From an uncultured Bacteroidales bacterium (lineage in GTDB: Bacteria > Bacteroidota > Bacteroidia > Bacteroidales > Bacteroidaceae): a stretch of DNA of 64,000 nucleotides. The translations under genes were made by a program, and so were the position numbers. Positions 18,384-26,063 of the stretch are shown here, in pieces. The number at the start of each line of letters is the position of its first letter. Within the stretch, counting starts at the first letter, position 1. Location of the stretch: NCBI GenBank assembly GCA_902785075.1, contig CACZXN010000006.1:1-64000 (forward strand). The letters are read 5' to 3'. Below the pieces are notes generated by a model, which searched no databases, was not told where the DNA came from, and saw only the letters and a list, made by a program, of their open reading frames with translations.

Positions 18384-19158
18384 TATTCTCAATATCCGTC
18401 TCGTCCGATTTTGTCTCGCCATTCCTGAGTTTCAACTCGTTGATATATCCAGCAGTAAAGATACCTGACGGAAGTGCAATAACAGCGATGCCTACAATTG
18501 ACGAGATGATACTGATGACTCGCCCTGTGTCCGAAATCGGATAGATGTCGCCGTAGCCAACCGTCGTGAGTGTGCAAGCAGCCCAATAGAATGCATCGAA
18601 GAAGTCGTTGAATAGTTCCTCTCCTGTCGCTGGGTTTACAGGAGCTTCGACATTGAACATAATCAGCGCTGTGATGAAAATATAGAAAATGGCGAGCGAA
18701 AGTACAGTGAACAGAAATTGTTTTTGCTTCTTGATGACTGTGAGAATGATTCCCAGAGGTTCGTAATACCTGATGACCTTAATCAGTCGGAGTATCTTCA
18801 GCAGACGTGACACTCTGGCAATCTTGAATGTTGGAGTCAGAAGGTTGATGGTTGGTAATATGGATAGCAGGTCGATGATGGCCATTGGGGTGAAAGGATA
18901 GAAGAGATAGACCTTCCAACCCTTCTTCCCTGTGCGGACTCCTGCTGTTATCCATCTTAGAATATAATCGACTACATAGCAGATACACGAGATGATATCG
19001 AAGTAGATGAATATCTTGTGTTGTGTGCGGAACATCAGCGGAAAGATACCCATAGCGATTGCTAACAACATAACCACATCGTACACTCGTGAAATCCGAT
19101 TTCCGATTCTTGGTTCGATGATATTGTAAATCTTTTCAAGTGTCATATCGGAACGCAT
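18349..19158 (-). CDS. Voltage-gated-type potassium channel (ion transporter family)
   Basis: The 269-residue membrane protein has six transmembrane segments, an S4-like basic segment (ARVSRLLKILRLIKVIR) and a P-loop with the potassium selectivity filter TVGYGD, as in bacterial Kv channels. The start at 19158 is chosen because the -7 box lies at 19174-19181, so an upstream ATG at 19188 would not be transcribed; M at 19146 (TLEKIYN) is an alternative. It is cotranscribed with and overlaps the glycerate kinase gene. Confidence 0.88.
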   Translation of the reverse strand: MRSDMTLEKIYNIIEPRIGNRISRVYDVVMLLAIAMGIFPLMFRTQHKIFIYFDIISCICYVVDYILRWITAGVRTGKKGWKVYLFYPFTPMAIIDLLSILPTINLLTPTFKIARVSRLLKILRLIKVIRYYEPLGIILTVIKKQKQFLFTVLSLAIFYIFITALIMFNVEAPVNPATGEELFNDFFDAFYWAACTLTTVGYGDIYPISDTGRVISIISSIVGIAVIALPSGIFTAGYINELKLRNGETKSDETDIENSGKDYHRNRFF

Positions 19159-19173
19159 ATGTATGTTTCGTCT

Positions 19174-19181
19174 GCAAAGAT
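19174..19181 (-). promoter_or_regulatory. K+ channel promoter, -7 box TATCTTTG
   Basis: The minus strand reads TATCTTTG 15 bp before the chosen ATG at 19158, which gives a very short leader and decides the start. Confidence 0.7.
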
Positions 19182-19219
19182 AAAGCATTTATTTGAAACC
19201 ACCAAATCTCATGGGGTAA

Positions 19220-19266
19220 TTTTTGCTGCCCCTAAGGGAAAATTTTGTTACCCCTAGGGGCTGCAA
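19220..19266 (-). repeat. Palindrome-chain intergenic repeat, copy 2 (short form)
   Basis: Read on the minus strand it is GCAGCCCCTAGGGG, TAACAAAATTTTCCC, then TTAGGGGCAGCAAAAA. It keeps both ends of the long copy at 39707 but lacks about 60 bp of the middle. It lies between the divergent channel and OmpA-like genes. Confidence 0.75.
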
Positions 19267-19437
19267 GTTTTTTGTGCTCGTACAAACAATTGTTCCTATT
19301 CGTTCGAAAATGGTCATAATATGTCTAATATTAATAATAATGTGTTTATTTATAGTTATTTTTTTTGTGCATTGATTTTTTTTTACGTTCTTTGCACTTG
19401 AATCATGATCAAATCCGAGCAAAACGAATAAAACCTT

Positions 19438-20697
19438 ATGAATATGAAACGAATCGTAATCAGTTTGACACTGTTGGCAATAGTTGCAACAGGTGTAAAT
19501 GCGCAGAGTTTTCTCAACCGTCTGCGCGACCGTGCTGTAAATGCAGTTACGAATACCATTGAAAATAAAGTAGAGAATGCTGCTCAGGAAGCAACCGAAG
19601 AAGCACTCTCCGGTAAGAAATCGAAGAAGAATAATGATTCGGACGACGAAGAAGCCTACGAGGAAGAAACTCCTTCCAAGCAGAAGAAGACCGCTAAGGG
19701 CGAAGAGGTGAAGAGCGATTTCGTGGCAGGTACAACCGTCATCTTCCAGGACGACCTTGCTCGTGAGAAGATGGGTGAGTTCCCATCGAAGTGGGACTTG
19801 ATAGAAAACAATGTCGAAGTGGCTCGTATGAATGGCAAGATGGCTATCAAGTTTGAGCATGGTTCTAGCACGGAAATCACTCCGTTGCTCGAAAACGACA
19901 ACAAGAAATATCTGCCTGAGGTCTACTCGCTGGAGTTCGATTTCTTTGTGACCGGTAAAGAAGACCATACTTCTGTTTACAAACTGGTTCTGCATCCTGC
20001 TGATGGCGGAGATGATAGCGATGTCTTCATTGGTCGGGAGAATCTCAATTGGCGGATTATGAAACCTAATGGTAACGATGTTGTTGACGGAAATGCTTCT
20101 ATCGAGGATATGATTGAAGTGAATGACTGGAACCACTTCGCTCTGTCGTTCAACAAGCGTGCGTTGAAGGTGTATATAAACGACAAACGTTTCATCAATA
20201 TTCCGAATGCGAAAGCGATGGACTGGTTCTCTGTTTGCACAGAGTTCTGGGAGGATCACATCGACTACATCACCAATATCCGTTTAGCAAAGGGTGGAGG
20301 CGAGTTGTATGAACGTGATGCACAGACCATGACCGCAGTTGAGAAAGCAATTGCTGAGACAGGTAAGTTTGTTACAAACAATATCCTCTTCGAAACAGGT
20401 AAGGCAACCCTGAAACCAGAATCTATGGCTGAAATCCAGAAGGTGGCTGATTACATGAAGAAGAACCCAACTGCTCGCTTCGAGGTGCAGGGACATACCG
20501 ACAATCAAGGCTCCGATGCAACCAACGATCCGCTCTCTCAGCAACGTGCTGAGGCTGTTGTGAAGGCGCTTGCTGGACTTGGTGTTGATGATTTCAACCT
20601 CAAGGCAGTAGGTAAAGGCTCTCACGAACCCGTAGCAGATAACAAGACAGATGCTGGACGTGCAAAGAACCGAAGAGTTGAATTTATAAAGAGGTAA
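19438..20697 (+). CDS. OmpA-family protein with a central beta domain
   Basis: The 419-residue protein has a signal peptide (cleavage near VNAQ) and an acidic and lysine-rich linker (about 45-95). A central region of about 190 residues looks like a laminin-G/LamG-type sandwich (WNHFALSFNKRALKVYIND). The C-terminal OmpA domain (about 305-419) has NILFETGKATLKP, VQGHTDNQGS and RAKNRRVEF, which would bind peptidoglycan. Start ATGs at 19438 and 19444 are both possible. The stop overlaps the GH95 start by 1 bp. An upstream TTCTTTGCAC at about 19387 is a weak promoter match. Confidence 0.78.
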   Translation: MNMKRIVISLTLLAIVATGVNAQSFLNRLRDRAVNAVTNTIENKVENAAQEATEEALSGKKSKKNNDSDDEEAYEEETPSKQKKTAKGEEVKSDFVAGTTVIFQDDLAREKMGEFPSKWDLIENNVEVARMNGKMAIKFEHGSSTEITPLLENDNKKYLPEVYSLEFDFFVTGKEDHTSVYKLVLHPADGGDDSDVFIGRENLNWRIMKPNGNDVVDGNASIEDMIEVNDWNHFALSFNKRALKVYINDKRFINIPNAKAMDWFSVCTEFWEDHIDYITNIRLAKGGGELYERDAQTMTAVEKAIAETGKFVTNNILFETGKATLKPESMAEIQKVADYMKKNPTARFEVQGHTDNQGSDATNDPLSQQRAEAVVKALAGLGVDDFNLKAVGKGSHEPVADNKTDAGRAKNRRVEFIKR

Positions 20698-23105
20698 TGA
20701 GCATCAAGCATTATATATCGATATTGGTGAGCCTATTTGCTCACCAATATTTAGTTTCCGCCCAATCCCTTACCCTTCACTACGACCGTCCTGCCCGCTA
20801 TTTCGAGGAGGCTTTGGTCATTGGGAACGGAACGTTGGGAGCTACTGTTTATGGAGGTACGCAGCAAGAGCGCATCAGCCTGAACGACATCACCCTCTGG
20901 ACAGGTGAGCCCGACACCAAGGTCTATGCACCCGAAGCCTGGCGCAATCTGGCTGATATCCGCGATGCACTCGACAAGGAGGATTATCGTCTGGCCGACC
21001 GTCTCCAGCGAAAGGTTCAAGGTCATTATTCTGAGAATTATCAGCCACTAGGAACCCTTTACATTACCTATCTCAATACAGATGGGACGGAAGCTGAAAT
21101 CACGGATTATAAGCGTGAACTTGATATTTCCCGTGCGATTGCTACCGTTTCCTTCAAACGTGATGGTGTGCCTTTCACGGCTGAATACTTCTGTTCTGCG
21201 CCCGATAGCATCATCTTCATCCGTCTTCAGTCCGACAAACCATTCCGCGCTGTTGTCCGATTGGATTCCCAACTGCCTCATACAACCTATACAGATTACG
21301 GTAACATCATTTCTGATGGATATGTGGCCTATCACTCACGACCCAATTACACGGACGGCAAATTCTTCTACGACGAGCAACGTGGCATGCGCTATCGCAC
21401 GATGGTAATGGTTGAAGCCGATCATGTTGAAGGCCCGACGGAAGGTGACTCTGTAGAAATCATCAAAACCAAGGAAGCATTCATCGCTATCTCTAATGCT
21501 ACCAGTTTCAATGGGTTCGACAAGAACCCTGTGACCCAGGGACGCGACTACAAATCCCTGCTTAAAAAACGTTTCCAGAATGCAGAGGAATACGACTTCG
21601 ACGAGTTTCGCAAGCGTCATATTGCCGACTATCAGCAGTATTTCAATCGTGTGAGTCTCGACCTCGGTAAGACCGATCCTGCTATCTCTGCTTTGCCTAC
21701 CGACCGTCAACTCTACAACTACACAGAACAGCATCAGCACAATCCTGAGTTGGAAGCCCTCTACTTCCAGTACGGCCGCTACTTGCTCATCTCTTGTTCG
21801 CGTACGATGGGTGTTCCTGCGAATCTACAGGGTCTATGGAATGAGAAATTGTTGCCACCTTGGAGTTGCAACTACACTTCGAACATCAACCTCGAGGAAA
21901 ACTACTGGGCAGCAGAGACGGCTAATTTGAGTGAACTCCACATGCCGATGCTTTCGTTCCTGAAGAATACAGCAAAGACGGGTGTCGTCACAGCAAGCGA
22001 GTACTACAACGTCCATCGTGGGTGGTGTCTGGCTCACAATACGGATATATGGGCTATGACCAATCCGGTAGGCGAGCATGATGGAGGTCCTCAGTGGGCA
22101 AACTGGAACATGGGAGGCGCTTGGACCTCCACACATATTTGGGAACACTACATGTTCACAAAAGACAAAGCTTTCCTTCGTGAGTACTATCCTGTGTTAC
22201 GAGGAGCAGCTGAGTTCTGTCTGGATTGGCTCATCGAGAAAGACGGTCATTTGATGACCTCGCCCTCAACTTCCCCAGAGAACGAATATCTCACGCCTGA
22301 CCGCTATCGAGGATATACCGTCTATGGAGGTTCTGCCGATATTGCGATGATACGCGAATGCCTCACAGATGCCCTAGCTGCAGCGAAGGAGTTGAAAGTT
22401 GACAAGAAGTTTTGTGACGAAATCACCCAAGCCCTTCCTCGTCTCCTCCCATATAAGATAGGAGCGAAAGGCAACCTCCAGGAGTGGTATCACGATTGGA
22501 ATGATGCCGACCCTCAGCATCGCCATCAGTCACATTTGTTCGGTCTCTATCCTGGACATCAGATCGAGGTATCGGACAAGTCTTCCTTATCCGATTTAGC
22601 TCGCGCATGCGCCAAAACACTTGAAATCAAAGGTGATAACACAACAGGATGGAGTACAGGTTGGCGTGTGAACCTATATGCACGATTACATGATGCTGTT
22701 GGAGCTTACCGCATTTATCGACGTCTGTTGAAATACGTCAGTCCTGATAATTATCGTGGAGAGGATTATCAAGGGGGTGGGGGAACCTATCCCAATCTGC
22801 TCGATGCACATAGCCCTTTCCAGATTGACGGAAACTTTGGAGGTTGTGCAGGAGTTGTTGAGATGCTCATGCAATCGTCCGAGAACACCATCACGCTCCT
22901 TCCTGCCCTTCCTGAACAATGGGCAGAAGGTGAAGTTCGAGGCATCTGCGCTCGAGGAGGGTTCGAAGTCGATATGCGTTGGAAAGAGGGAAAAGTGGTC
23001 AACTGCACCATTCGCTCAAAGAAGGGTGGAACAACTACGGTATCCTATAATGGAATAGTCAAAACGCTCAAGCTGAAAGCTGGAGGAAAGACAACCTTGC
23101 TGTAG
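20697..23105 (+). CDS. Glycoside hydrolase family 95 (alpha-L-fucosidase or alpha-L-galactosidase)
   Basis: The 802-residue exported enzyme opens with a signal peptide, then the GH95 N-terminal beta domain (LHYDRPARYFEEALVIGNG and LNDITLWTGEPD) and the (alpha/alpha)6 barrel. Likely active-site elements are HNTDIW (H447-D450), E528 in STSPENE and D703 in DAHSPFQIDGNFGG. GH95 removes terminal alpha-1,2-fucose or related alpha-L-galactose from host or plant glycans; the sequence alone does not decide which. It starts in the stop codon of the OmpA-like gene, an unexpected partner. It ends 2 bp from the convergent binding-protein gene. Confidence 0.9.
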   Translation: MSIKHYISILVSLFAHQYLVSAQSLTLHYDRPARYFEEALVIGNGTLGATVYGGTQQERISLNDITLWTGEPDTKVYAPEAWRNLADIRDALDKEDYRLADRLQRKVQGHYSENYQPLGTLYITYLNTDGTEAEITDYKRELDISRAIATVSFKRDGVPFTAEYFCSAPDSIIFIRLQSDKPFRAVVRLDSQLPHTTYTDYGNIISDGYVAYHSRPNYTDGKFFYDEQRGMRYRTMVMVEADHVEGPTEGDSVEIIKTKEAFIAISNATSFNGFDKNPVTQGRDYKSLLKKRFQNAEEYDFDEFRKRHIADYQQYFNRVSLDLGKTDPAISALPTDRQLYNYTEQHQHNPELEALYFQYGRYLLISCSRTMGVPANLQGLWNEKLLPPWSCNYTSNINLEENYWAAETANLSELHMPMLSFLKNTAKTGVVTASEYYNVHRGWCLAHNTDIWAMTNPVGEHDGGPQWANWNMGGAWTSTHIWEHYMFTKDKAFLREYYPVLRGAAEFCLDWLIEKDGHLMTSPSTSPENEYLTPDRYRGYTVYGGSADIAMIRECLTDALAAAKELKVDKKFCDEITQALPRLLPYKIGAKGNLQEWYHDWNDADPQHRHQSHLFGLYPGHQIEVSDKSSLSDLARACAKTLEIKGDNTTGWSTGWRVNLYARLHDAVGAYRIYRRLLKYVSPDNYRGEDYQGGGGTYPNLLDAHSPFQIDGNFGGCAGVVEMLMQSSENTITLLPALPEQWAEGEVRGICARGGFEVDMRWKEGKVVNCTIRSKKGGTTTVSYNGIVKTLKLKAGGKTTLL

Positions 23106-23107
23106 CG

Positions 23108-24277
23108 CTACTTGAGCGGCTTGTAATACTTCAATTGGTAATCGGGGAGCAAGTCGGGATGAAACATCCGAATCATATCCTTTAGATGCCGCTCAGGGTG
23201 GTAGGGTAGGTCGTTATAGAAGTGCACATAGCTTAAGTTACATCCATACACCTTTCTCTCCTTGAATGCCTTCATCTGGGCATAAAGCGGAGATTCTTTT
23301 GCTAATTCCTGATAGCTCATATCAGTTAGGTTGTTCGTGTATTTCAAGAACCACACATCAGCATCCTGACTCTCCTCAAACACCGTTTCAGGAGCAAGGG
23401 CGAGTGAGCCACTCTCCGAACGGGTGCGGAAGATATAGTCACCTCCTGCATCCGCTATGAGACGTCCTGATGTGCTGTTTCCACCAGGCACATACCACGT
23501 AGATCCGGTAATCAGGTCACAGATTACTCTGGGTGAGTCGTTACTTTTTCCCTTGGAGGTCTTAACCATCGTTTTCAGTTCGTTATAGTCAGCTGCTACT
23601 TGCTTGAACAGGCTGTCAGCCTCCTCTGCTTTTCCGTAAAGCATTCCATAGAACTTCATCCATTCAGCCCTTCCCAGTGGCGAAGTCTCCATGTAGTCGG
23701 CACATTCCACAATCGGGATGTCAGTCGTTTCTACCAAACCATACCCACCGCTGTTCTCGAATGGTGAAAGCAGTATGGCATCAGGGTGGATATCGATCAA
23801 CTGTTCGATATCAGGAGCAAGACTATTCCCCAGATTGGCAATCTTTCCTGCATGATAGGCTTGTAGGATATGTTCGTTCGTGAAGTACTCAATCTCGCAA
23901 ACCGCACGAATACTTTCAGACGCTCCCAGCTCATCGATGATACTCCCATGAACACCCGAGTAAACGGCAGAGTGAGTGAGCGGTACTTCGATAATGGTAG
24001 CTCCCTCCGACTCTCCCTCAGGGATTGGAGTGGATGAGCCCTTGCTGATTAAATAATAGGTATGCAAAGTGCTACCTTTCTTCCAAGGGTTGTCCAATAT
24101 CACTTTTGTATAACCATCATAGCGAACCATGCAGATATTCTCAGCATAGCTCATCGTTATTGTATCGCCCTCTAAGCCGCTCTCTGCCACTTTTGCCTGA
24201 TGACACGACAGGAGTGTGAGGCACAGCAGCACTGAAAATAATTGACAGTTGATAGTTGATAGTTGATAATTTTTCAT
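23108..24277 (-). CDS. Periplasmic binding lipoprotein (BtuF/FepB type)
   Basis: The 389-residue lipoprotein has lipobox LLSC and a type III solute-binding fold (PF01497) as used for vitamin B12, heme or Fe-siderophores. The ATGs and TTG upstream are rejected because the promoter -7 box covers 24299-24306; the ATG at 24277 follows 15-20 bp later. The first 13 residues after Met (KNYQLSTINCQLF) are encoded by the heptamer repeat that fills the neighbouring gap. No permease or ATPase partner is adjacent, so the substrate is not known. Confidence 0.8.
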   Translation of the reverse strand: MKNYQLSTINCQLFSVLLCLTLLSCHQAKVAESGLEGDTITMSYAENICMVRYDGYTKVILDNPWKKGSTLHTYYLISKGSSTPIPEGESEGATIIEVPLTHSAVYSGVHGSIIDELGASESIRAVCEIEYFTNEHILQAYHAGKIANLGNSLAPDIEQLIDIHPDAILLSPFENSGGYGLVETTDIPIVECADYMETSPLGRAEWMKFYGMLYGKAEEADSLFKQVAADYNELKTMVKTSKGKSNDSPRVICDLITGSTWYVPGGNSTSGRLIADAGGDYIFRTRSESGSLALAPETVFEESQDADVWFLKYTNNLTDMSYQELAKESPLYAQMKAFKERKVYGCNLSYVHFYNDLPYHPERHLKDMIRMFHPDLLPDYQLKYYKPLK

Positions 24278-24298
24278 CTTTTTTTCTTTTTCATGCTG

Positions 24299-24306
24299 CA
24301 AAGATA
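24299..24306 (-). promoter_or_regulatory. Promoter of the binding-lipoprotein gene, -7 box TATCTTTG
   Basis: The minus strand reads TATCTTTG just upstream of the ATG at 24277. It overlaps a TTG codon at 24301 that would otherwise be taken as the start. Confidence 0.7.
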
Positions 24307-24627
24307 CAAAAAAAAGTTGATAGTTGAAAGTTGACAGTTGAAAGATGACAGTTGATAGTTGAAAAATCCTAGTTAATTTACGATTTTACGATTGACGATT
24401 GACTATTTGTTTACCATTTGATTTATTTACGATTTCCTCCCCTTAAAGGGGGCTGGGGGGTCTTTTTGTCCAACTTCTGGTCAATTCTGCCATAATCATG
24501 CCAAATTGTAACGTCTCGACCCTATGGCACACCTTTTTGCATTAAGTATGAATGAAAGCCGAAGTGAAAACAGAGGCAATCAGAGAACAATTAAACTATT
24601 AAACAACTAAACTAATAAACTAAAAAC
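24307..24627. repeat. Heptamer-repeat gap upstream of hsp20
   Basis: The gap holds TTGATAG, TTGAAAG and TTGACAG units (24314-24366), then ACGATTT/GACGATT units (24380-24405) and TTTACCA/TTTGATT units. A CCCCTTAAAGGGGGCTGGGGGG stretch follows at about 24440-24461. No gene is visible. No perfect TAnnTTTG box is seen before hsp20, so its promoter is not located. Confidence 0.55.
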
Positions 24628-24641
24628 GGGAGGTATTGATT

Positions 24642-25067
24642 ATGTTACCAGTAATGTTTCAGAACAGTTGGTTTCCAACAGTATTTGACGATTTCATGAA
24701 CACTGATTTTATGCCTCGTGCCAATAGTACAGCACCTGCAGTCAATGTGAAAGAGGACGAAAAGGCCTACACGATGGAACTTGCAGCTCCAGGAATCAAG
24801 AAAGAGTATTGTAGAATCAGCATCAACGATGACGGCAATCTGAGCATCGCCATCGAGAACAAGACCGAACATAAGGAAAGTGACCACAAGCACCACTACC
24901 TGCGCCGTGAGTTCTCTTACTCGAACTACGAGCAAGCCTACACATTGCCTGATGATGTGATGAAGGATAAAATCACTGCGAAAGTAGAAAATGGCATTCT
25001 CACCGTCGTAATGCCAAAGACAACGAAGGAAGAGAAGAAAGCCGTAAAGAGCATCGCAATTTCGTAA
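24642..25067 (+). CDS. Small heat-shock protein Hsp20/alpha-crystallin
   Basis: The 142-residue chaperone holds unfolding proteins in the cytoplasm. It has a short N-terminal arm (WFPTVFDDFMN) and an alpha-crystallin domain from about 30 to 130 with AYTMELAAPGIKKE, a LRREFSYSNYEQAYTLP segment and the GILTVVMPK strand. The ATG at 24642 is preceded at 24628-24634 by GGGAGGT, one of the few strong Shine-Dalgarno sites here. A TTG 6 bp upstream is less likely. A terminator follows directly. Confidence 0.9.
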   Translation: MLPVMFQNSWFPTVFDDFMNTDFMPRANSTAPAVNVKEDEKAYTMELAAPGIKKEYCRISINDDGNLSIAIENKTEHKESDHKHHYLRREFSYSNYEQAYTLPDDVMKDKITAKVENGILTVVMPKTTKEEKKAVKSIAIS

Positions 25068-25081
25068 ATACGTCACTTCTT

Positions 25082-25113
25082 AACAAGCCGCCCCAAAAAG
25101 GCGGCTTTTTTTG
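25082..25113 (+). terminator. hsp20 terminator
   Basis: AAGCCGCC pairs with GGCGGCTT around CCAAAAA and is followed by seven T. It is a textbook intrinsic terminator. Confidence 0.9.
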
Positions 25114-25245
25114 TAATCACATGTCGTTTTCATCTATTATTTCCAATTGGCTGAATCAACAATAGAGCAAAAAGGGGAAAACACTAGGGGGTAACAGGGA
25201 AAACAACGGGGGAGAAAAGGGATAGATACGGCATGTAACAAGTTT

Positions 25246-25324
25246 GCCCCGCCCGTGCGAATATCTTGCAGCGGGCGGGGCAATATCTTGTGGCGGACGT
25301 GCGAATATCTTGCTGCGGCCGCCA
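25246..25324 (-). repeat. GC-rich hairpin cluster with ATATCTTG units
   Basis: GCCCCGCCC (25246-25254) pairs perfectly with GGGCGGGGC (25273-25281), and TGGCGG (25290-25295) pairs with CCGCCA (25319-25324). The loops share the unit GTGCGAATATCTTGC, present twice, with a third shortened unit CAATATCTTGTGGCGG between. The G+C content stands out sharply from the AT-rich surroundings. No protein frame is convincing here. A minus-strand promoter-like box at 25400-25407 points into it. Confidence 0.6.
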
Positions 25325-25399
25325 AAAGACCAAGGCCCCCTTTTTATTCCCTCAAGGGGGGGAAGACTAGAGTCTAGGGTCTAAAGTCTTTCCAGACTG

Positions 25400-25407
25400 C
25401 AAAGATA
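25400..25407 (-). promoter_or_regulatory. Orphan promoter-like box TATCTTTG
   Basis: The minus strand reads CGTATCTTTGCAGTC, a full -7 match. Transcription would run toward 25114 through the GC-rich hairpins, where no protein gene is seen. The T-rich minus-strand side of the hsp20 terminator stem would be the next stop signal. Confidence 0.45.
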
Positions 25408-25557
25408 CGAAAAAAATGGCTGAAATGCAAATATTTTTGCATAAATTTTTTACGTCGGAGGGTCTTCATCTGTCATTATAATACTGCGGTAAATGAAAAA
25501 AGATGGGTTACTGAAATAAAATAAGTGTAAATTCTTTCTTTTTTCAATTAAAAGTAT

Positions 25558-25565
25558 TACCTTTG
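25558..25565 (+). promoter_or_regulatory. Promoter upstream of the MGMT-type gene and serB, -7 box TACCTTTG
   Basis: TACCTTTG fits TAnnTTTG. The leader to the ATG at 25715 would be about 145 bases and holds a 25-codon frame. Confidence 0.6.
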
Positions 25566-25589
25566 CACAAATAAAAAGATGCAAATCAA

Positions 25590-25667
25590 ATGAATTCTAA
25601 TTACAGCTTTTATCTACTCCATGCAAAAATTGATGAAATGGGGAAGTTCTTGAACCTTGAACCATGA
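25590..25667 (+). CDS. Possible 25-residue leader peptide
   Basis: A short frame from ATG to TGA lies 25 bp after the promoter box and before the MGMT-type gene. No homologue is recognised. It ends in the repeat-like text TTGAACCTTGAACCATGAATC, so it may be chance reading of a heptamer-type repeat rather than a gene. Confidence 0.2.
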   Translation: MNSNYSFYLLHAKIDEMGKFLNLEP

Positions 25668-25714
25668 ATCTTTACCAGATTGGTTGACATTTGAGAGTTG
25701 AAGTATTACTGAAT

Positions 25715-26053
25715 ATGAAGGATTATCCAGATAAGATGACGGTAGATGAGGTCAGGGCATTTCAGTCAGACGTACTGAACATCGTCAGCCAGATACCGCT
25801 GGGTAGGGTAACGACCTACGGACTGATTGCTACTCTGGCAGGTTGGCCCAGTCATGCCAGAATGGTAGGACGTACACTTCGTTATTCGCCCGAAGCCACG
25901 CAATTGCCTTGTCATCGGGTGGTGAACAAAGAAGGTCGAACCGCTCCTGGATGGGGTGGACAGCGATTGCTGTTAGAAGAGGAAGGGGTGTGTTTTAAGG
26001 CTAATGGTCATGTGGACATGAACCGTTATCTTTGGGAACCAGAGGATCTGTAA
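25715..26053 (+). CDS. MGMT-family protein, DNA-binding domain only
   Basis: The 112-residue protein is the C-terminal domain of the O6-alkylguanine-DNA alkyltransferase family. It shows IPLGRVTTYGLIA, GRTLRYSP and the active-site motif PCHRV with the acceptor Cys intact (C66), unlike ATL proteins, which replace it. The usual N-terminal ribonuclease-like domain is absent. The ATG at 25715 is chosen; the frame is open to a TTG at 25691. It is followed 10 bp later by serB, probably in one operon. Confidence 0.8.
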   Translation: MKDYPDKMTVDEVRAFQSDVLNIVSQIPLGRVTTYGLIATLAGWPSHARMVGRTLRYSPEATQLPCHRVVNKEGRTAPGWGGQRLLLEEEGVCFKANGHVDMNRYLWEPEDL

Positions 26054-26063
26054 TAAGTCGAAC

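Noticed and set aside
18384..18422. Upstream ATG start for glycerate kinase
   Set aside because: It would add 13 residues with no family match; the GTG at 18383 puts the conserved front motif at the N-terminus.
19189..20259. Minus-strand frame of 356 codons opposite the OmpA-like gene
   Set aside because: It mirrors a well-supported gene, has no recognisable domain and reads through the palindrome repeat at its end.
24278..24301. Upstream TTG start for the binding lipoprotein
   Set aside because: The codon overlaps the -7 promoter box, so it would not be on the transcript.
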